Origin: Pseudopedobacter saltans DSM 12145
GTDB lineage: Bacteria > Bacteroidota > Bacteroidia > Sphingobacteriales > Sphingobacteriaceae
DNA length: 64,000 nucleotides
NCBI RefSeq assembly: GCF_000190735.1
Contig: NC_015177.1
Span: 2,852,001-2,916,000, forward strand
Reading direction: 5' to 3'
The position numbers were made by a program, and so were the translations under genes. Numbering within the stretch: position 1 is the stretch's first letter; every line of letters starts with the position of its first letter. Below are positions 9,430-18,198 of the stretch, in pieces. The notes beneath the pieces are model-generated. The model ran no database searches. It saw only the letters and a list, made by a program, of their open reading frames with translations, and was not told where the DNA came from.

Positions 9430-9975
9430 TTATTCACCCAGTAAGACATGAAAAACAGGATATCCAAATTGATCCCTGTCCATAGCAGTAAAAGTTTTAC
9501 CATCTAGGGTTATAGTTATACACTCACGTAATACAGAGCCAACTTCTCCCCAATCCGAAACGACAGTATGTTCCTCTTCATCGCCAAATATATGGGCACA
9601 AACAAATTTATACGTCAACTGTCTGGAACGATCAGTAGGTGGAACGAACGTAAACGTTCGGGCTGTCAATACCAGGCAATCATAGGGTTCTGTTCTTTGG
9701 AGGGTTAACGGAAGTAGATTCATATCTTCTTTGGAACTCTGTGTTTGGACTATACCTAATTGATAACTGCCCTGATTCACTTTAAATATGTTAACCTCTG
9801 ATTTATCTCTTTCTCCATATTTAATTCCCTGAAGTTTGTCATTGCCGTCTTTATCTGTAAATCTTATTTTTAACGTGTAAAAATAGGGTGCTTTAGAATC
9901 TATCTTGCCACAGCTTAATACAGTAAAAGAGATGAGTAATCCGTATATAAAAAATATTGTTCTTTTCTTTTTCAT
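9430..9975 (-). CDS. Small lipoprotein, candidate C10-protease partner
   Basis: 181 residues. A lipoprotein signal peptide (MKKKRTIFFIYGLLISFTVLSC, lipobox VLSC) precedes a ~155-residue mature domain of unknown family. It holds conserved FGDEEEHTVVSDW and DGKTFTA blocks shared with the next gene. It begins 9 bases after the stop of the C10 protease and ends 5 bases before the start of its paralogue, so the three form one operon. In Bacteroides, C10 proteases are co-transcribed with small inhibitors (Bfi proteins), so an inhibitor or chaperone role is a reasonable inference. Nothing in the sequence proves it. Confidence 0.75.
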   Translation of the reverse strand: MKKKRTIFFIYGLLISFTVLSCGKIDSKAPYFYTLKIRFTDKDGNDKLQGIKYGERDKSEVNIFKVNQGSYQLGIVQTQSSKEDMNLLPLTLQRTEPYDCLVLTARTFTFVPPTDRSRQLTYKFVCAHIFGDEEEHTVVSDWGEVGSVLRECITITLDGKTFTAMDRDQFGYPVFHVLLGE

Positions 9976-9984
9976 AACAATTAT

Positions 9985-11421
9985 TTAATTTGGGTAAACG
10001 TATAAATTCTCTCTGCCATATTGGTAATTACCTAACTGACTATTGACATCATTAAATCCAAACCAGCCGTTTCCATTATTGGAACCCCATCCCCAGTTGA
10101 GATAGAAATACAAATAAGAATATCCGAAAGAACTAATTGGCGATTGATAATTAGGCCCACCTAAACTGGAATAGGTACCATTTGCAAGCTGATATTCTAC
10201 AAAATAGTCTACCGTTAAGTCTTCTTTTTTTGCGCCTTCACATACCCAAGCATGTCCCTTCCATGAAAATAGTCCTATAAAATTTTCTTTATCACCAGTC
10301 ATATATACGGGGCGTTGCCGAATCAGCAATTCGTCTTTTACATCCTGATAATCATGATTCTTTTTTATAACGCTATAACCCATTGATAAAAAGCCATTTT
10401 TTGCTGCATTATTAGTTGCTCCGGAACCATTCGGTCCATAATCCATATCTACCTTTATACCAATATCTCTAATTAACATTTGTGTATCATAAGTACCTGT
10501 ATTATTAGGTATATTACTCCAATTATATGTTATTGGAACACCATAAAATTTCATTATTTGTCCCATAGCAATAGCCACACAACCTGCAGGATATTGATTT
10601 GGAACTAAATTATTATAGGGCTGCCACTGATCCCATTCAGTACCAATTAAGGGGCCAACTTGCTGGACGGGTCTCCCTTTATAACCGACTATAGTACATT
10701 CTAAAGGAGAGCCATAAAAATTAGCCTGACTTACGAGATTATTATATTCACTTTGTGACAAACGGCTTTGGGCAGAACTGAGAGGTCCAAATGAATATCC
10801 CGGACAAAGTGTATATAGCTCCGACATACGTTGATAAAACCTCATATACTGATCATATGTATAACTTAAAGTAATAGCTCCCGTGTTTTTTTTATTATAT
10901 TTTTTCTCATCTTCATATTTGATCCATAGATTACGTATTTTAGATACTATCTCTTCTGGCAGATTTTTGCTTTCTTTCATTGCGAGTTTGGCTTCTTCTT
11001 TCCAAATAGTAAGCCCATCATTTATTTTGTCAAAATTTTCAAGATTTAAAAAGCTATTATCTGAATAAGCCAATACAGGATAATAATTTTTCGTAGCGCT
11101 TACAATAATAAAACCACCCCTATCGTAGTTTATCAAATACATTGCTGGTGTACTTCCATCGTCATAAAATAAGGTTTCTACAGATTTAATTCGCTTTTCT
11201 TCATTAGAAGCTATTTCATTTAATGTTCCTTTTTCTATCTTATTAAAGAATAATCTTGCTACTTGCGATGCTTCATTTTTTGTTACAAAATCCTCATCAA
11301 CACTCGTACTTATATCACTTTTATTCTCAACAAGTGGTTTTTCAATGATATTTTCTTTATTACATGATGATATCAATAGAGAAACGATCAAAAAAAAAAA
11401 ACAGAGGTAATTCTTTTTCAT
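9985..11421 (-). CDS. C10 family (streptopain-like) cysteine protease lipoprotein
   Basis: 478 residues. A lipoprotein signal ends at Cys20 (LLISSC). Residues ~40-190 form a propeptide (VTKNEASQVARLFFNK, then GGFIIVSATKNYYPVLAYSD) like the SpeB prodomain. The catalytic domain follows: Cys281 in PAGCVAIAMGQIMKFYG, His390 in KGHAWVCEG, and a LNWGWG..GNGWFGF block near residue 441. These are the hallmarks of peptidase family C10 (streptopain, Bacteroides Bfp). It would act at the cell surface or periplasm after propeptide removal. It is the first gene of an operon with two small lipoproteins. The segment is AT-rich and flanked by mutS-like sequence on both sides, hinting at acquisition. Confidence 0.9.
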   Translation of the reverse strand: MKKNYLCFFFLIVSLLISSCNKENIIEKPLVENKSDISTSVDEDFVTKNEASQVARLFFNKIEKGTLNEIASNEEKRIKSVETLFYDDGSTPAMYLINYDRGGFIIVSATKNYYPVLAYSDNSFLNLENFDKINDGLTIWKEEAKLAMKESKNLPEEIVSKIRNLWIKYEDEKKYNKKNTGAITLSYTYDQYMRFYQRMSELYTLCPGYSFGPLSSAQSRLSQSEYNNLVSQANFYGSPLECTIVGYKGRPVQQVGPLIGTEWDQWQPYNNLVPNQYPAGCVAIAMGQIMKFYGVPITYNWSNIPNNTGTYDTQMLIRDIGIKVDMDYGPNGSGATNNAAKNGFLSMGYSVIKKNHDYQDVKDELLIRQRPVYMTGDKENFIGLFSWKGHAWVCEGAKKEDLTVDYFVEYQLANGTYSSLGGPNYQSPISSFGYSYLYFYLNWGWGSNNGNGWFGFNDVNSQLGNYQYGRENLYVYPN

Positions 11422-11593
11422 ACTGAAAAGATTTTAGGTTTATCGATTATAGAAGTAAAAATACAACAGAAAAAATATTCAAACTAGCACTTTTCGTTCA
11501 AAAAATGGTAAAAATCGATATTTTGTCTATTAAGTAACATACTCAAATATATCTGCTATTTATTTAGCTTTTCATGTAGATAAGCGAGCTTAA

Positions 11594-13408
11594 CTATCCT
11601 TCCCTCACTGCCAATCCTATTTTTTCCAATAAAATCGCTGCATTAAATGTCTTACAAGGTCCTTCTTTTATTTTATAATCAAATACCATTTCACCATTAC
11701 GTACAGAAATATCAAAATGATAATTCCTTACCGTTTGTGGATTATCTTTTTCCAAATCTGCTATCTGTAAATCATGCGTAGCAATAAAACCGGGAGTTTC
11801 TTGCTTAAGCATTCTTTCTATAAATGCCTTAGAGCCTAAATATTTATCTTTACTATTTGTGCCTCTTAACATCTCATCAATCAAAATAAAAGCATTCTTA
11901 TCTTTCGATGTCTCATCTAAAATCATTTTCAGTCTATCTATTTCGGCTTTAAAAGTGGATGTACTTTCCGCCAAGGAGTCTTTTATTCTCATAAAAGTAT
12001 AGAGATGAAAAATAGAGGAATTAAAAGTCTTGGCGCATACTTTCGCGCCCATAAAACATAAAACCATATTTACGCCTACCGTTCGCAGAAAAGTCGATTT
12101 ACCCGCCATGTTGGAACCGGTTATTACATCAGAAGTTGGATAAGCATTTAGCGTAAAATCATTATCAACTCGGCTTTCTTTCCTTATCAAAGGGTGACCT
12201 ATTTCCGTTGTCGAAAGCCCAAACTCATCATTCACATGCGGATATATCCAATCAGAATGATTATTGTCTAAAACCGCCAAACTGATATAGGTTTCCAATT
12301 CGGCTACCAGATAAAAACCCTTTAGTACATTTTTATTATAATGTTTATTCCAATGAGCTAATTTCATTACCTGCTTTAAATCCCACTGAAATAACAGATT
12401 AAGAAAAACGGCTATAATGATATTAAATCTGTAATTGAGATTTGTAATTACTTTATTCAGAATGGTAATTTGCGTATAAACAGGAACTTCGTTTCGAAGT
12501 TCTTCCAGTCTGTCTTTAAGCAGGGACGACTTCCATATCGACTTTTCTATCCACTCTAAATTAATCGCATAATTTTTTAAAACATCCGAAGCTTTTCCTA
12601 TTCTTTCATGTATGATATCAATTCTACTTTTATAAATAAAATAAAAGCCCATATTTCCCATTAAGAATAGTCCGAAGAAATTCCACCACAAGCCCTTAAG
12701 AAAAATAGCTACTACAATTAACAACAATGATATGAAAGGCACTGCCCTTAGATAAATCTGTAACTTTTTCGAATTGATAAATTCCAGATAATGGTCTAAA
12801 TCATACCCGAAAAAATCGGAAACCTTATCTAATTCCTGATTATCCAATGGAAATAATCTGGCTCGGTAATCTAAACATTCATTTGGCAGAGAGGCCAATT
12901 CCTGTATTGCTTCCTGACGATTGATAATCTCGGTCTTTGTTGCAGCATGCTTCAGAAAGGAAGCCAAAATAGATTGAGATTTCTTACTTGCCCCTCTATT
13001 AATATATTCAAAGACAGAATTTTCACCAAAAATATCTAAATCGTCGGTATATGGGTGCTTTGAACTTTCAAATTCCTTCCCATTATTATAAATATTTTCA
13101 CCTTTTGAAGAGAGAAGATCTATTTCATTTCTAACTAACTGGTATCTTACCCTTTTAAAATTCAGCAGCTCCTGCAATGCAACCTGTTTCTTAATCAGCA
13201 AAAGAAAACCTACAATAGTTACCAGCAAAATGAAGACTACGGAGTATAATCCATAATCAAAAAACAGGTAAATACCCGCAATTGCTAGTATAAAAATGGC
13301 CAATCTGGCCAACGAATAGGTATCTACTTTCTTCTTCAAAAGCTGTATTTCTTTTTGCAATTTACCTGCTAACAAGTCGTAATTTATAGCTGCGCTGTTT
13401 CCTTTCAT
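11594..13408 (-). CDS. Membrane-anchored MutS-like ATPase
   Basis: 604 residues. The C-terminal ATPase domain matches MutS domain V, with Walker A GSNMAGKSTFLR (from residue 431), STFKAEIDRLKMIL and Walker B FILIDEMLRGTNS (from residue 507). The N-terminal mismatch-recognition domain of true MutS is absent. Instead there are two hydrophobic hairpins, at about residues 34-72 and 222-258, so the protein is probably anchored in the inner membrane. Such MutS-related proteins are common in Bacteroidota, but their role is not established and I would not call it mismatch repair. It is divergent from rlmH. Its last ~33 codons are duplicated at 8725-8838. Confidence 0.85.
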   Translation of the reverse strand: MKGNSAAINYDLLAGKLQKEIQLLKKKVDTYSLARLAIFILAIAGIYLFFDYGLYSVVFILLVTIVGFLLLIKKQVALQELLNFKRVRYQLVRNEIDLLSSKGENIYNNGKEFESSKHPYTDDLDIFGENSVFEYINRGASKKSQSILASFLKHAATKTEIINRQEAIQELASLPNECLDYRARLFPLDNQELDKVSDFFGYDLDHYLEFINSKKLQIYLRAVPFISLLLIVVAIFLKGLWWNFFGLFLMGNMGFYFIYKSRIDIIHERIGKASDVLKNYAINLEWIEKSIWKSSLLKDRLEELRNEVPVYTQITILNKVITNLNYRFNIIIAVFLNLLFQWDLKQVMKLAHWNKHYNKNVLKGFYLVAELETYISLAVLDNNHSDWIYPHVNDEFGLSTTEIGHPLIRKESRVDNDFTLNAYPTSDVITGSNMAGKSTFLRTVGVNMVLCFMGAKVCAKTFNSSIFHLYTFMRIKDSLAESTSTFKAEIDRLKMILDETSKDKNAFILIDEMLRGTNSKDKYLGSKAFIERMLKQETPGFIATHDLQIADLEKDNPQTVRNYHFDISVRNGEMVFDYKIKEGPCKTFNAAILLEKIGLAVREG

Positions 13409-13502
13409 GTTGTATTATGACTGTGTACCACGAAAGATATTACTAATATTTCCAATTTTCTTTTTTTAATTTGTAAAAGCTGGAGAAGAAACCATTTAGA
13501 AG

Positions 13503-13976
13503 ATGAAGATTACTTTACTGACCGTTGGCAAAACAGAGGACAAATATTTAGTGGAAGGTATTGAGAAATATGTCAAAAGACTCAAACATTATGTAAAGTT
13601 CGAAATTAAAGATCTACCTGAATTAAAAAACACGAAGAATCTGAGTGAAGACCAGCAAAAGGCTAAAGAAGCCGAACTGCTGTTAAAAAACTTTTCTAAT
13701 ACAGATTTTATTGTTTTACTGGATGAAAAAGGGGTTTCTTATACATCGGTTCAGTTCGCTGATTTTTTAAATAAGAAGATGATATCGGCTACACAGCATA
13801 TGATATTTGTAATTGGTGGACCATATGGGTTTGACCAAAGCGTTTACCAACGCGCAAACGACAAGATTTCACTTTCTAAAATGACTTTCTCTCATCAGAT
13901 GGTGAGATTATTTTTCACTGAACAAATTTACAGAGCATTCACAATCTTAAGAGGTGAGCCTTATCATCATGAATAA
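13503..13976 (+). CDS. rlmH: 23S rRNA (pseudouridine1915-N3)-methyltransferase
   Basis: 157 residues, the standard length. RlmH is a SPOUT methyltransferase that methylates pseudouridine 1915 of 23S rRNA in the assembled 70S ribosome. The diagnostic parts are the N-terminal ITLLTVGK, the SAM-binding knot segments FVIGGPYGFD and SKMTFSHQMVRLFFTEQIYR, and the C-terminal GEPYHHE. It is divergent from the MutS-like gene and precedes the AsmA-like gene by 72 bases, with no terminator seen between. Confidence 0.96.
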   Translation: MKITLLTVGKTEDKYLVEGIEKYVKRLKHYVKFEIKDLPELKNTKNLSEDQQKAKEAELLLKNFSNTDFIVLLDEKGVSYTSVQFADFLNKKMISATQHMIFVIGGPYGFDQSVYQRANDKISLSKMTFSHQMVRLFFTEQIYRAFTILRGEPYHHE

Positions 13977-14048
13977 GAAATGAGGTCTATATCTATTTAC
14001 CTTAAATCATATTTTTTAATTTTTACCTGATATGAACATTTATTAGCT

Positions 14049-17000
14049 ATGAAAGTTGTTCTTTTGCGATTATTTCTAAATAACGTGAAAGAAACTCTTA
14101 TTAAAATTGTTAAGCGATTTTTTATCGGCCTTGCAATTATTTTAGCTTTACTAGCTGTATTGCCCTTAATCTTTTCAAAAACTATCAATAATAAAATTTC
14201 GGCATGGGCCAATGAAAATCTGGATGCTGAAGTAAAATTTAGCAATATCGGGCTATCTTTCTTTAGTCACTTCCCCTATTTAACAGTTAATGTGTATGAT
14301 ATAGATTTAAAAGGATCCGCTCCTTTTAAAAACGAAACATTATTGAAAGCCAAAGAGGTTTCGTTAGGAATAAACCTAGCATCTGTTTTTGAAGAAACCC
14401 TCGCCATTAATAAATTTTATATAGAGGATGGTTTTATCAATGTGCAAACAGACAGTTTAGGTATCGCAAATTATAATATCTTAAAATCTGATTCTACAAA
14501 AAAGGAAACTCCCCAGAAAGAAGATTCCGAAACCTCTTTACGAATAGAGCTAATAAAAATTAAAAATACGCATCTGATATACAACGACAGGTCTTTACCT
14601 GTTTTAATTGATGCCAGGGGATTTAATTATACGGGAAAAGGCAAATTATCAGACGCTGTTTTTGCTTTGACTACACACGCTCAAATAGATTCACTAACTT
14701 TTAGCTATGATGGACAGGAATATTTAACCAACAAAAATATCGATGCAAAATTATTAACCCACGTTAATACCAATTCGTTAAGTTTTGTATTCGAAAAAAA
14801 TGAACTAAAAATAAACAAGCTCCCTATTACGTTTACAGGAAAATTTGCTTTCATAAATAACGGTTACGATCTGGATTTTAATATCGTAAGCCTACAAAGT
14901 AAATTGGAACACCTTTTATCTATTTTACCGCCAAATTATTTAGAGTGGACAGATAAAACGAAAATAAGTGGCCTTAGCGACATCAACTTTTCTTTAAAAG
15001 GCCAATATCTCGCCGAGGAAAACAAAATGCCCGATGCCCATTTGGCATTAAAGATAAAAGACGGAAAACTAGCTTATCAGGATTTTCCTACTCCACTACA
15101 GAATCTAACGTTGGATCTAAATGTCGATCTTCCCAACGCAGATCCGAAGAAGGTAATCCTGAATCTTGAAAAACTGAATTTCAATTTAGGCAAAGACTAT
15201 TTCCATAGTTCTTTAAAAGTAAACGGCCTTGAACCTTCCACCATTGTTGCTAAAATAAAATCTGAATTAGATTTAGAGAAATTCGATCAGGCAGTTGGTT
15301 TAGAAGCTTACGACTTTAAAGGTAAATTCTCCTTAGATTTTAATGCTGATGGCAGATATGCCAAAGGCATTGTAAAATCAGGTATCAGGCGAATTGATAC
15401 AGTAATTATAAGTATTCCTGTTTTCAACCTGAAATCTGAGTTAAAGGATGGTTATTTTAAGTTTGCAAAATTACCTCAGGCAATAGACCATATTGGTTTC
15501 AAACTAAACAGTTCTACCAAAGACAGCCTTTTACAAAATGTAAATATCAATTTAAGCGATTTAAATCTGAATGTTCTAAGCAATTACATTAAGGGGTTTG
15601 TTAAGGTAGAAAATTTCAAAAACTTTCCGGTAGACGGCGAATTAAAGGGAAAATTTGATTTAGCAGATATTCCCAAATTCTATCCTATAGATAGTGTAAT
15701 TATTAGAGGAATATTTAATCTTGATGCCGTAGCGAAAGGAAATTACTTACCTGCCAAAAGAATAGTTCCTGTTACAAGTACCGAATTGTCCCTCACAAAC
15801 GGATACTTCAAATCACTCGCTTATCCAATCCCTATCGAAAATGTTTCCATTATTACTCATGTAACCAGTGGCAAAGGTTCTTTCAAAGACTTGAAAGTAG
15901 ATGTTCTACCAATTACTTTCAGCATAGCAAATAAACCTTTCGAATTGAAAGCCAATCTCCATAATTTCGATAATTTGAATTATAAAGTCATTTCTAAAGG
16001 AGATATAGATTTAGGGGCAATCTATAAAATTTTTGCTATCAATGGTTATGACGTAAATGGTTTTATCAGGGCAAATTTAAACCTGCAGGGTTTGCAAAGT
16101 GACGCTATCGCCGGAAATTTCAGCAAGCTTAAAAATTTTGGTTCTCTAGAAGTCGATAATATCAAAATCAATACGGATTTATTTCCCAAAGATTTTTATA
16201 TACATACCGGACGATTTACCTTCTTTAGGGAAAAGATGCTTTTCAAAACATTTAACGGCAGTTACGGAGATACTAGATTCACCGTTAACGGACATCTGAG
16301 CAATTTGATTAATTATATCATGAAGCCGAATAGTCCTTTAACCGGAAAATTTGATTTAAATAGCCAATACATTAATGCCAATGAATTTATGGCTTATGCC
16401 GATAATAATACCGATAACAACAATGCAAGTTCAAATGCTTCTGGTGTAATTCTGGTTCCGAAAGAATTGGATATTGATTTTAATGCGAAAGTTTCGCAAA
16501 TAAAATATGACGATCTGATATTGAAAAACTTCAAAGGAAACGTAATTACCAAAAATGGCAATATAGAAATGAAAGATACCGGTTTCGATTTAATTGGGAC
16601 AAAGGTAAATATGAACGCAAGTTACTCGCCTAAATCTCCACGAAAAGCAGATTTCACATACAGTATCAAAGCAGATAGCTTTGACATACAAAAAGCGTAT
16701 CGGGAAATAGCACTATTCAGAGAAATGGCTTCATCCGCAAAAAATGCTTATGGTATTGTTTCTTTAGATTATATTCTGTCCGGCTCACTGGATGAAAACA
16801 TGTCTCCCGTAATGAAAACGTTAAAGGGCGCGGGTACCCTGAGTTTGGATAAAATCCAGTTTAAAGGATTTAAATTGATGAATAACATCGCAGCGAAAAC
16901 ATCAAGCAGCGAATTGAAGGATGCTTCTGTCAGCAAAGTTCAGATTAAATCAAGGATAGAGAACAATATCATGACGATTGAACGTACCAAAATGAGAATT

Positions 17001-17186
17001 GCAGGTTTCAGACCAAGATTCGAAGGACAGGTTGGTTTAGATGGAAGATTGAATGTTGGCTTTAGATTGGGCTTACCTCCATTGGGAATTATAGGTATCC
17101 CGATAAAAGTTACCGGAACACAGGAAAACCCGATTATTAAACTAGGCAGGCAATCGAAAGAAGACAATTTAGAAACTGAAGAATAA
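14049..17186 (+). CDS. AsmA family protein
   Basis: 1045 residues. A single N-terminal membrane helix (FFIGLAIILALLAVLPLIF, about residues 24-42) is followed by a very long periplasmic part. It starts with the AsmA-type LDAEVKFSNIGLSFFSHFP and ends with the AsmA C-terminal pattern (RFEGQVGLDGRLNVGFRLGL, GTQENPIIKL). The AsmA/TamB superfamily forms bridge-like beta-taco proteins implicated in moving lipids between inner and outer membrane. The long repetitive beta-rich middle fits that fold. Role in this organism is inferred from the family. A strong terminator follows directly. Confidence 0.88.
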   Translation: MKVVLLRLFLNNVKETLIKIVKRFFIGLAIILALLAVLPLIFSKTINNKISAWANENLDAEVKFSNIGLSFFSHFPYLTVNVYDIDLKGSAPFKNETLLKAKEVSLGINLASVFEETLAINKFYIEDGFINVQTDSLGIANYNILKSDSTKKETPQKEDSETSLRIELIKIKNTHLIYNDRSLPVLIDARGFNYTGKGKLSDAVFALTTHAQIDSLTFSYDGQEYLTNKNIDAKLLTHVNTNSLSFVFEKNELKINKLPITFTGKFAFINNGYDLDFNIVSLQSKLEHLLSILPPNYLEWTDKTKISGLSDINFSLKGQYLAEENKMPDAHLALKIKDGKLAYQDFPTPLQNLTLDLNVDLPNADPKKVILNLEKLNFNLGKDYFHSSLKVNGLEPSTIVAKIKSELDLEKFDQAVGLEAYDFKGKFSLDFNADGRYAKGIVKSGIRRIDTVIISIPVFNLKSELKDGYFKFAKLPQAIDHIGFKLNSSTKDSLLQNVNINLSDLNLNVLSNYIKGFVKVENFKNFPVDGELKGKFDLADIPKFYPIDSVIIRGIFNLDAVAKGNYLPAKRIVPVTSTELSLTNGYFKSLAYPIPIENVSIITHVTSGKGSFKDLKVDVLPITFSIANKPFELKANLHNFDNLNYKVISKGDIDLGAIYKIFAINGYDVNGFIRANLNLQGLQSDAIAGNFSKLKNFGSLEVDNIKINTDLFPKDFYIHTGRFTFFREKMLFKTFNGSYGDTRFTVNGHLSNLINYIMKPNSPLTGKFDLNSQYINANEFMAYADNNTDNNNASSNASGVILVPKELDIDFNAKVSQIKYDDLILKNFKGNVITKNGNIEMKDTGFDLIGTKVNMNASYSPKSPRKADFTYSIKADSFDIQKAYREIALFREMASSAKNAYGIVSLDYILSGSLDENMSPVMKTLKGAGTLSLDKIQFKGFKLMNNIAAKTSSSELKDASVSKVQIKSRIENNIMTIERTKMRIAGFRPRFEGQVGLDGRLNVGFRLGLPPLGIIGIPIKVTGTQENPIIKLGRQSKEDNLETEE

Positions 17187-17191
17187 ACAGC

Positions 17192-17223
17192 AAAGGGAGA
17201 CTTTTGAAAACCTCCCTTTTTCT
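17192..17223. terminator. Bidirectional terminator between AsmA and cytochrome b5-like genes
   Basis: AAAGGGAG at 17192-17199 pairs with CTCCCTTT at 17212-17219, with an inner TTTT/AAAA pairing. A T run follows on the plus strand. The convergent gene's stop codon at 17222 lies at its edge. Confidence 0.75.
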
Positions 17224-17458
17224 ATCTTAAGTACCCAACAACTTTAAACTTCTCAAATACTTTGTTTGTGTGTGGAGCATCTTTCAATTCTTCCGTCAGG
17301 TCCTGTCCTGCCCAATGCTCGTAATGCTTGCCGTTTCGCCACAATCTGCTTTCGGTTAGGTCGTAGATTATGCCTTCAAAAGCAACCCAGATCTGGGGTT
17401 TATCATTTCCATTCCTTAAAGCAAGCTGAAATCTGTTATAAATAGGATAATCTTCCAT
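17222..17458 (-). CDS. Cytochrome b5-like heme/steroid-binding domain protein
   Basis: 78 residues, a free-standing cytochrome b5-like domain. The pattern fits: KPQIWVAFEGIIYDLT at the start, then RLWRNGKHYEHWAGQDLT, then ELKDAPHTNKVFEKFKVVG. His residues in the KHYEHWAG and DAPHT segments sit where the b5 fold would place heme ligands, but the classical HPGG motif is missing, so heme binding is uncertain. There is no signal peptide, so it is probably cytosolic. It lies 46 bases downstream of the sigma factor gene and may be co-transcribed. Confidence 0.75.
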   Translation of the reverse strand: MEDYPIYNRFQLALRNGNDKPQIWVAFEGIIYDLTESRLWRNGKHYEHWAGQDLTEELKDAPHTNKVFEKFKVVGYLR

Positions 17459-17504
17459 AATTCAATCAATCGCTAAATTGATAAAAAAATGAAGATTGAC
17501 CTAA

Positions 17505-18032
17505 TTAAGCTGCAGTTTCTCTGATTGTATAGTCGTAAGCTTTAAGATCTTTTTTAAGGATTTTTCTTGCAACGTGGATTCTTGTTTTCACTGTTCCTAT
17601 TGGAATTTGCAAATGCTCGGCGATTTCATGGTATTTAAACCCTTCGAAGTGCATGATAAATGGTATGTAATAATCGTCCTGCAACTTTCCTAATGCCTTC
17701 CTTACATCTTCCATAACAAATTTAGGCTCACCTTTATTTACCGTAGACGAGAATGACAACTGTGCGGAAGATATTTCGTCTGTCATTGTTACAAAAGAGT
17801 TGATCTTTACAAAACGACGATAATTGTTAATAAAGGTATTTTTCATGATAGTATATAACCATCCTTTTAAATTAGTACCCTCTTTAAACTTGTTGTAGTA
17901 AGTTATTGCTTTTAACATGGTATCTTGTACCAGGTCATTTGCATCGTCAGAATCATGTGTAAAATGGAGGGCATGCATCCTTAAAGAAGACGCTTGATGC
18001 ATTACAAGTGTGTTAAACTCAATTCTTGTCAT
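17505..18032 (-). CDS. ECF-type RNA polymerase sigma factor
   Basis: 175 residues. Region 2 is at about residues 12-78 (DDANDLVQDTMLKAI and FKEGTNLKGWLYTIMKNTFIN, the -10 recognition and melting helices). Region 4 is at about residues 112-162 (LQDDYYIPFIMHFEGFKYHEIAEHL, IPIGTVKTRIHVARK as helix-turn-helix). No anti-sigma factor or FecR gene lies beside it, so control is not visible here. A TTTG/TAnnTTTG promoter is not obvious upstream. Its target genes cannot be inferred. Confidence 0.92.
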   Translation of the reverse strand: MTRIEFNTLVMHQASSLRMHALHFTHDSDDANDLVQDTMLKAITYYNKFKEGTNLKGWLYTIMKNTFINNYRRFVKINSFVTMTDEISSAQLSFSSTVNKGEPKFVMEDVRKALGKLQDDYYIPFIMHFEGFKYHEIAEHLQIPIGTVKTRIHVARKILKKDLKAYDYTIRETAA

Positions 18033-18198
18033 TTTGTTTATGTTTTAGTAGATAAATAGATTCTTGCCTAAATTCTTTAGAAATAATCAATCCAAAATGA
18101 TAGTTTAATCCAAAAAAACTTTTCTCTATTCATCCACTACAAAACATAAGCCAAAGGCATTAATATTTCATTTAGTGAAAACTAAATAAGAACATGTA

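Noticed and set aside
9425-9503. Upstream extension of the second lipoprotein to 9503
   Set aside because: It reads through the preceding gene in another frame; a paralogue-matching ATG at 9424 is better and reveals the frameshift.
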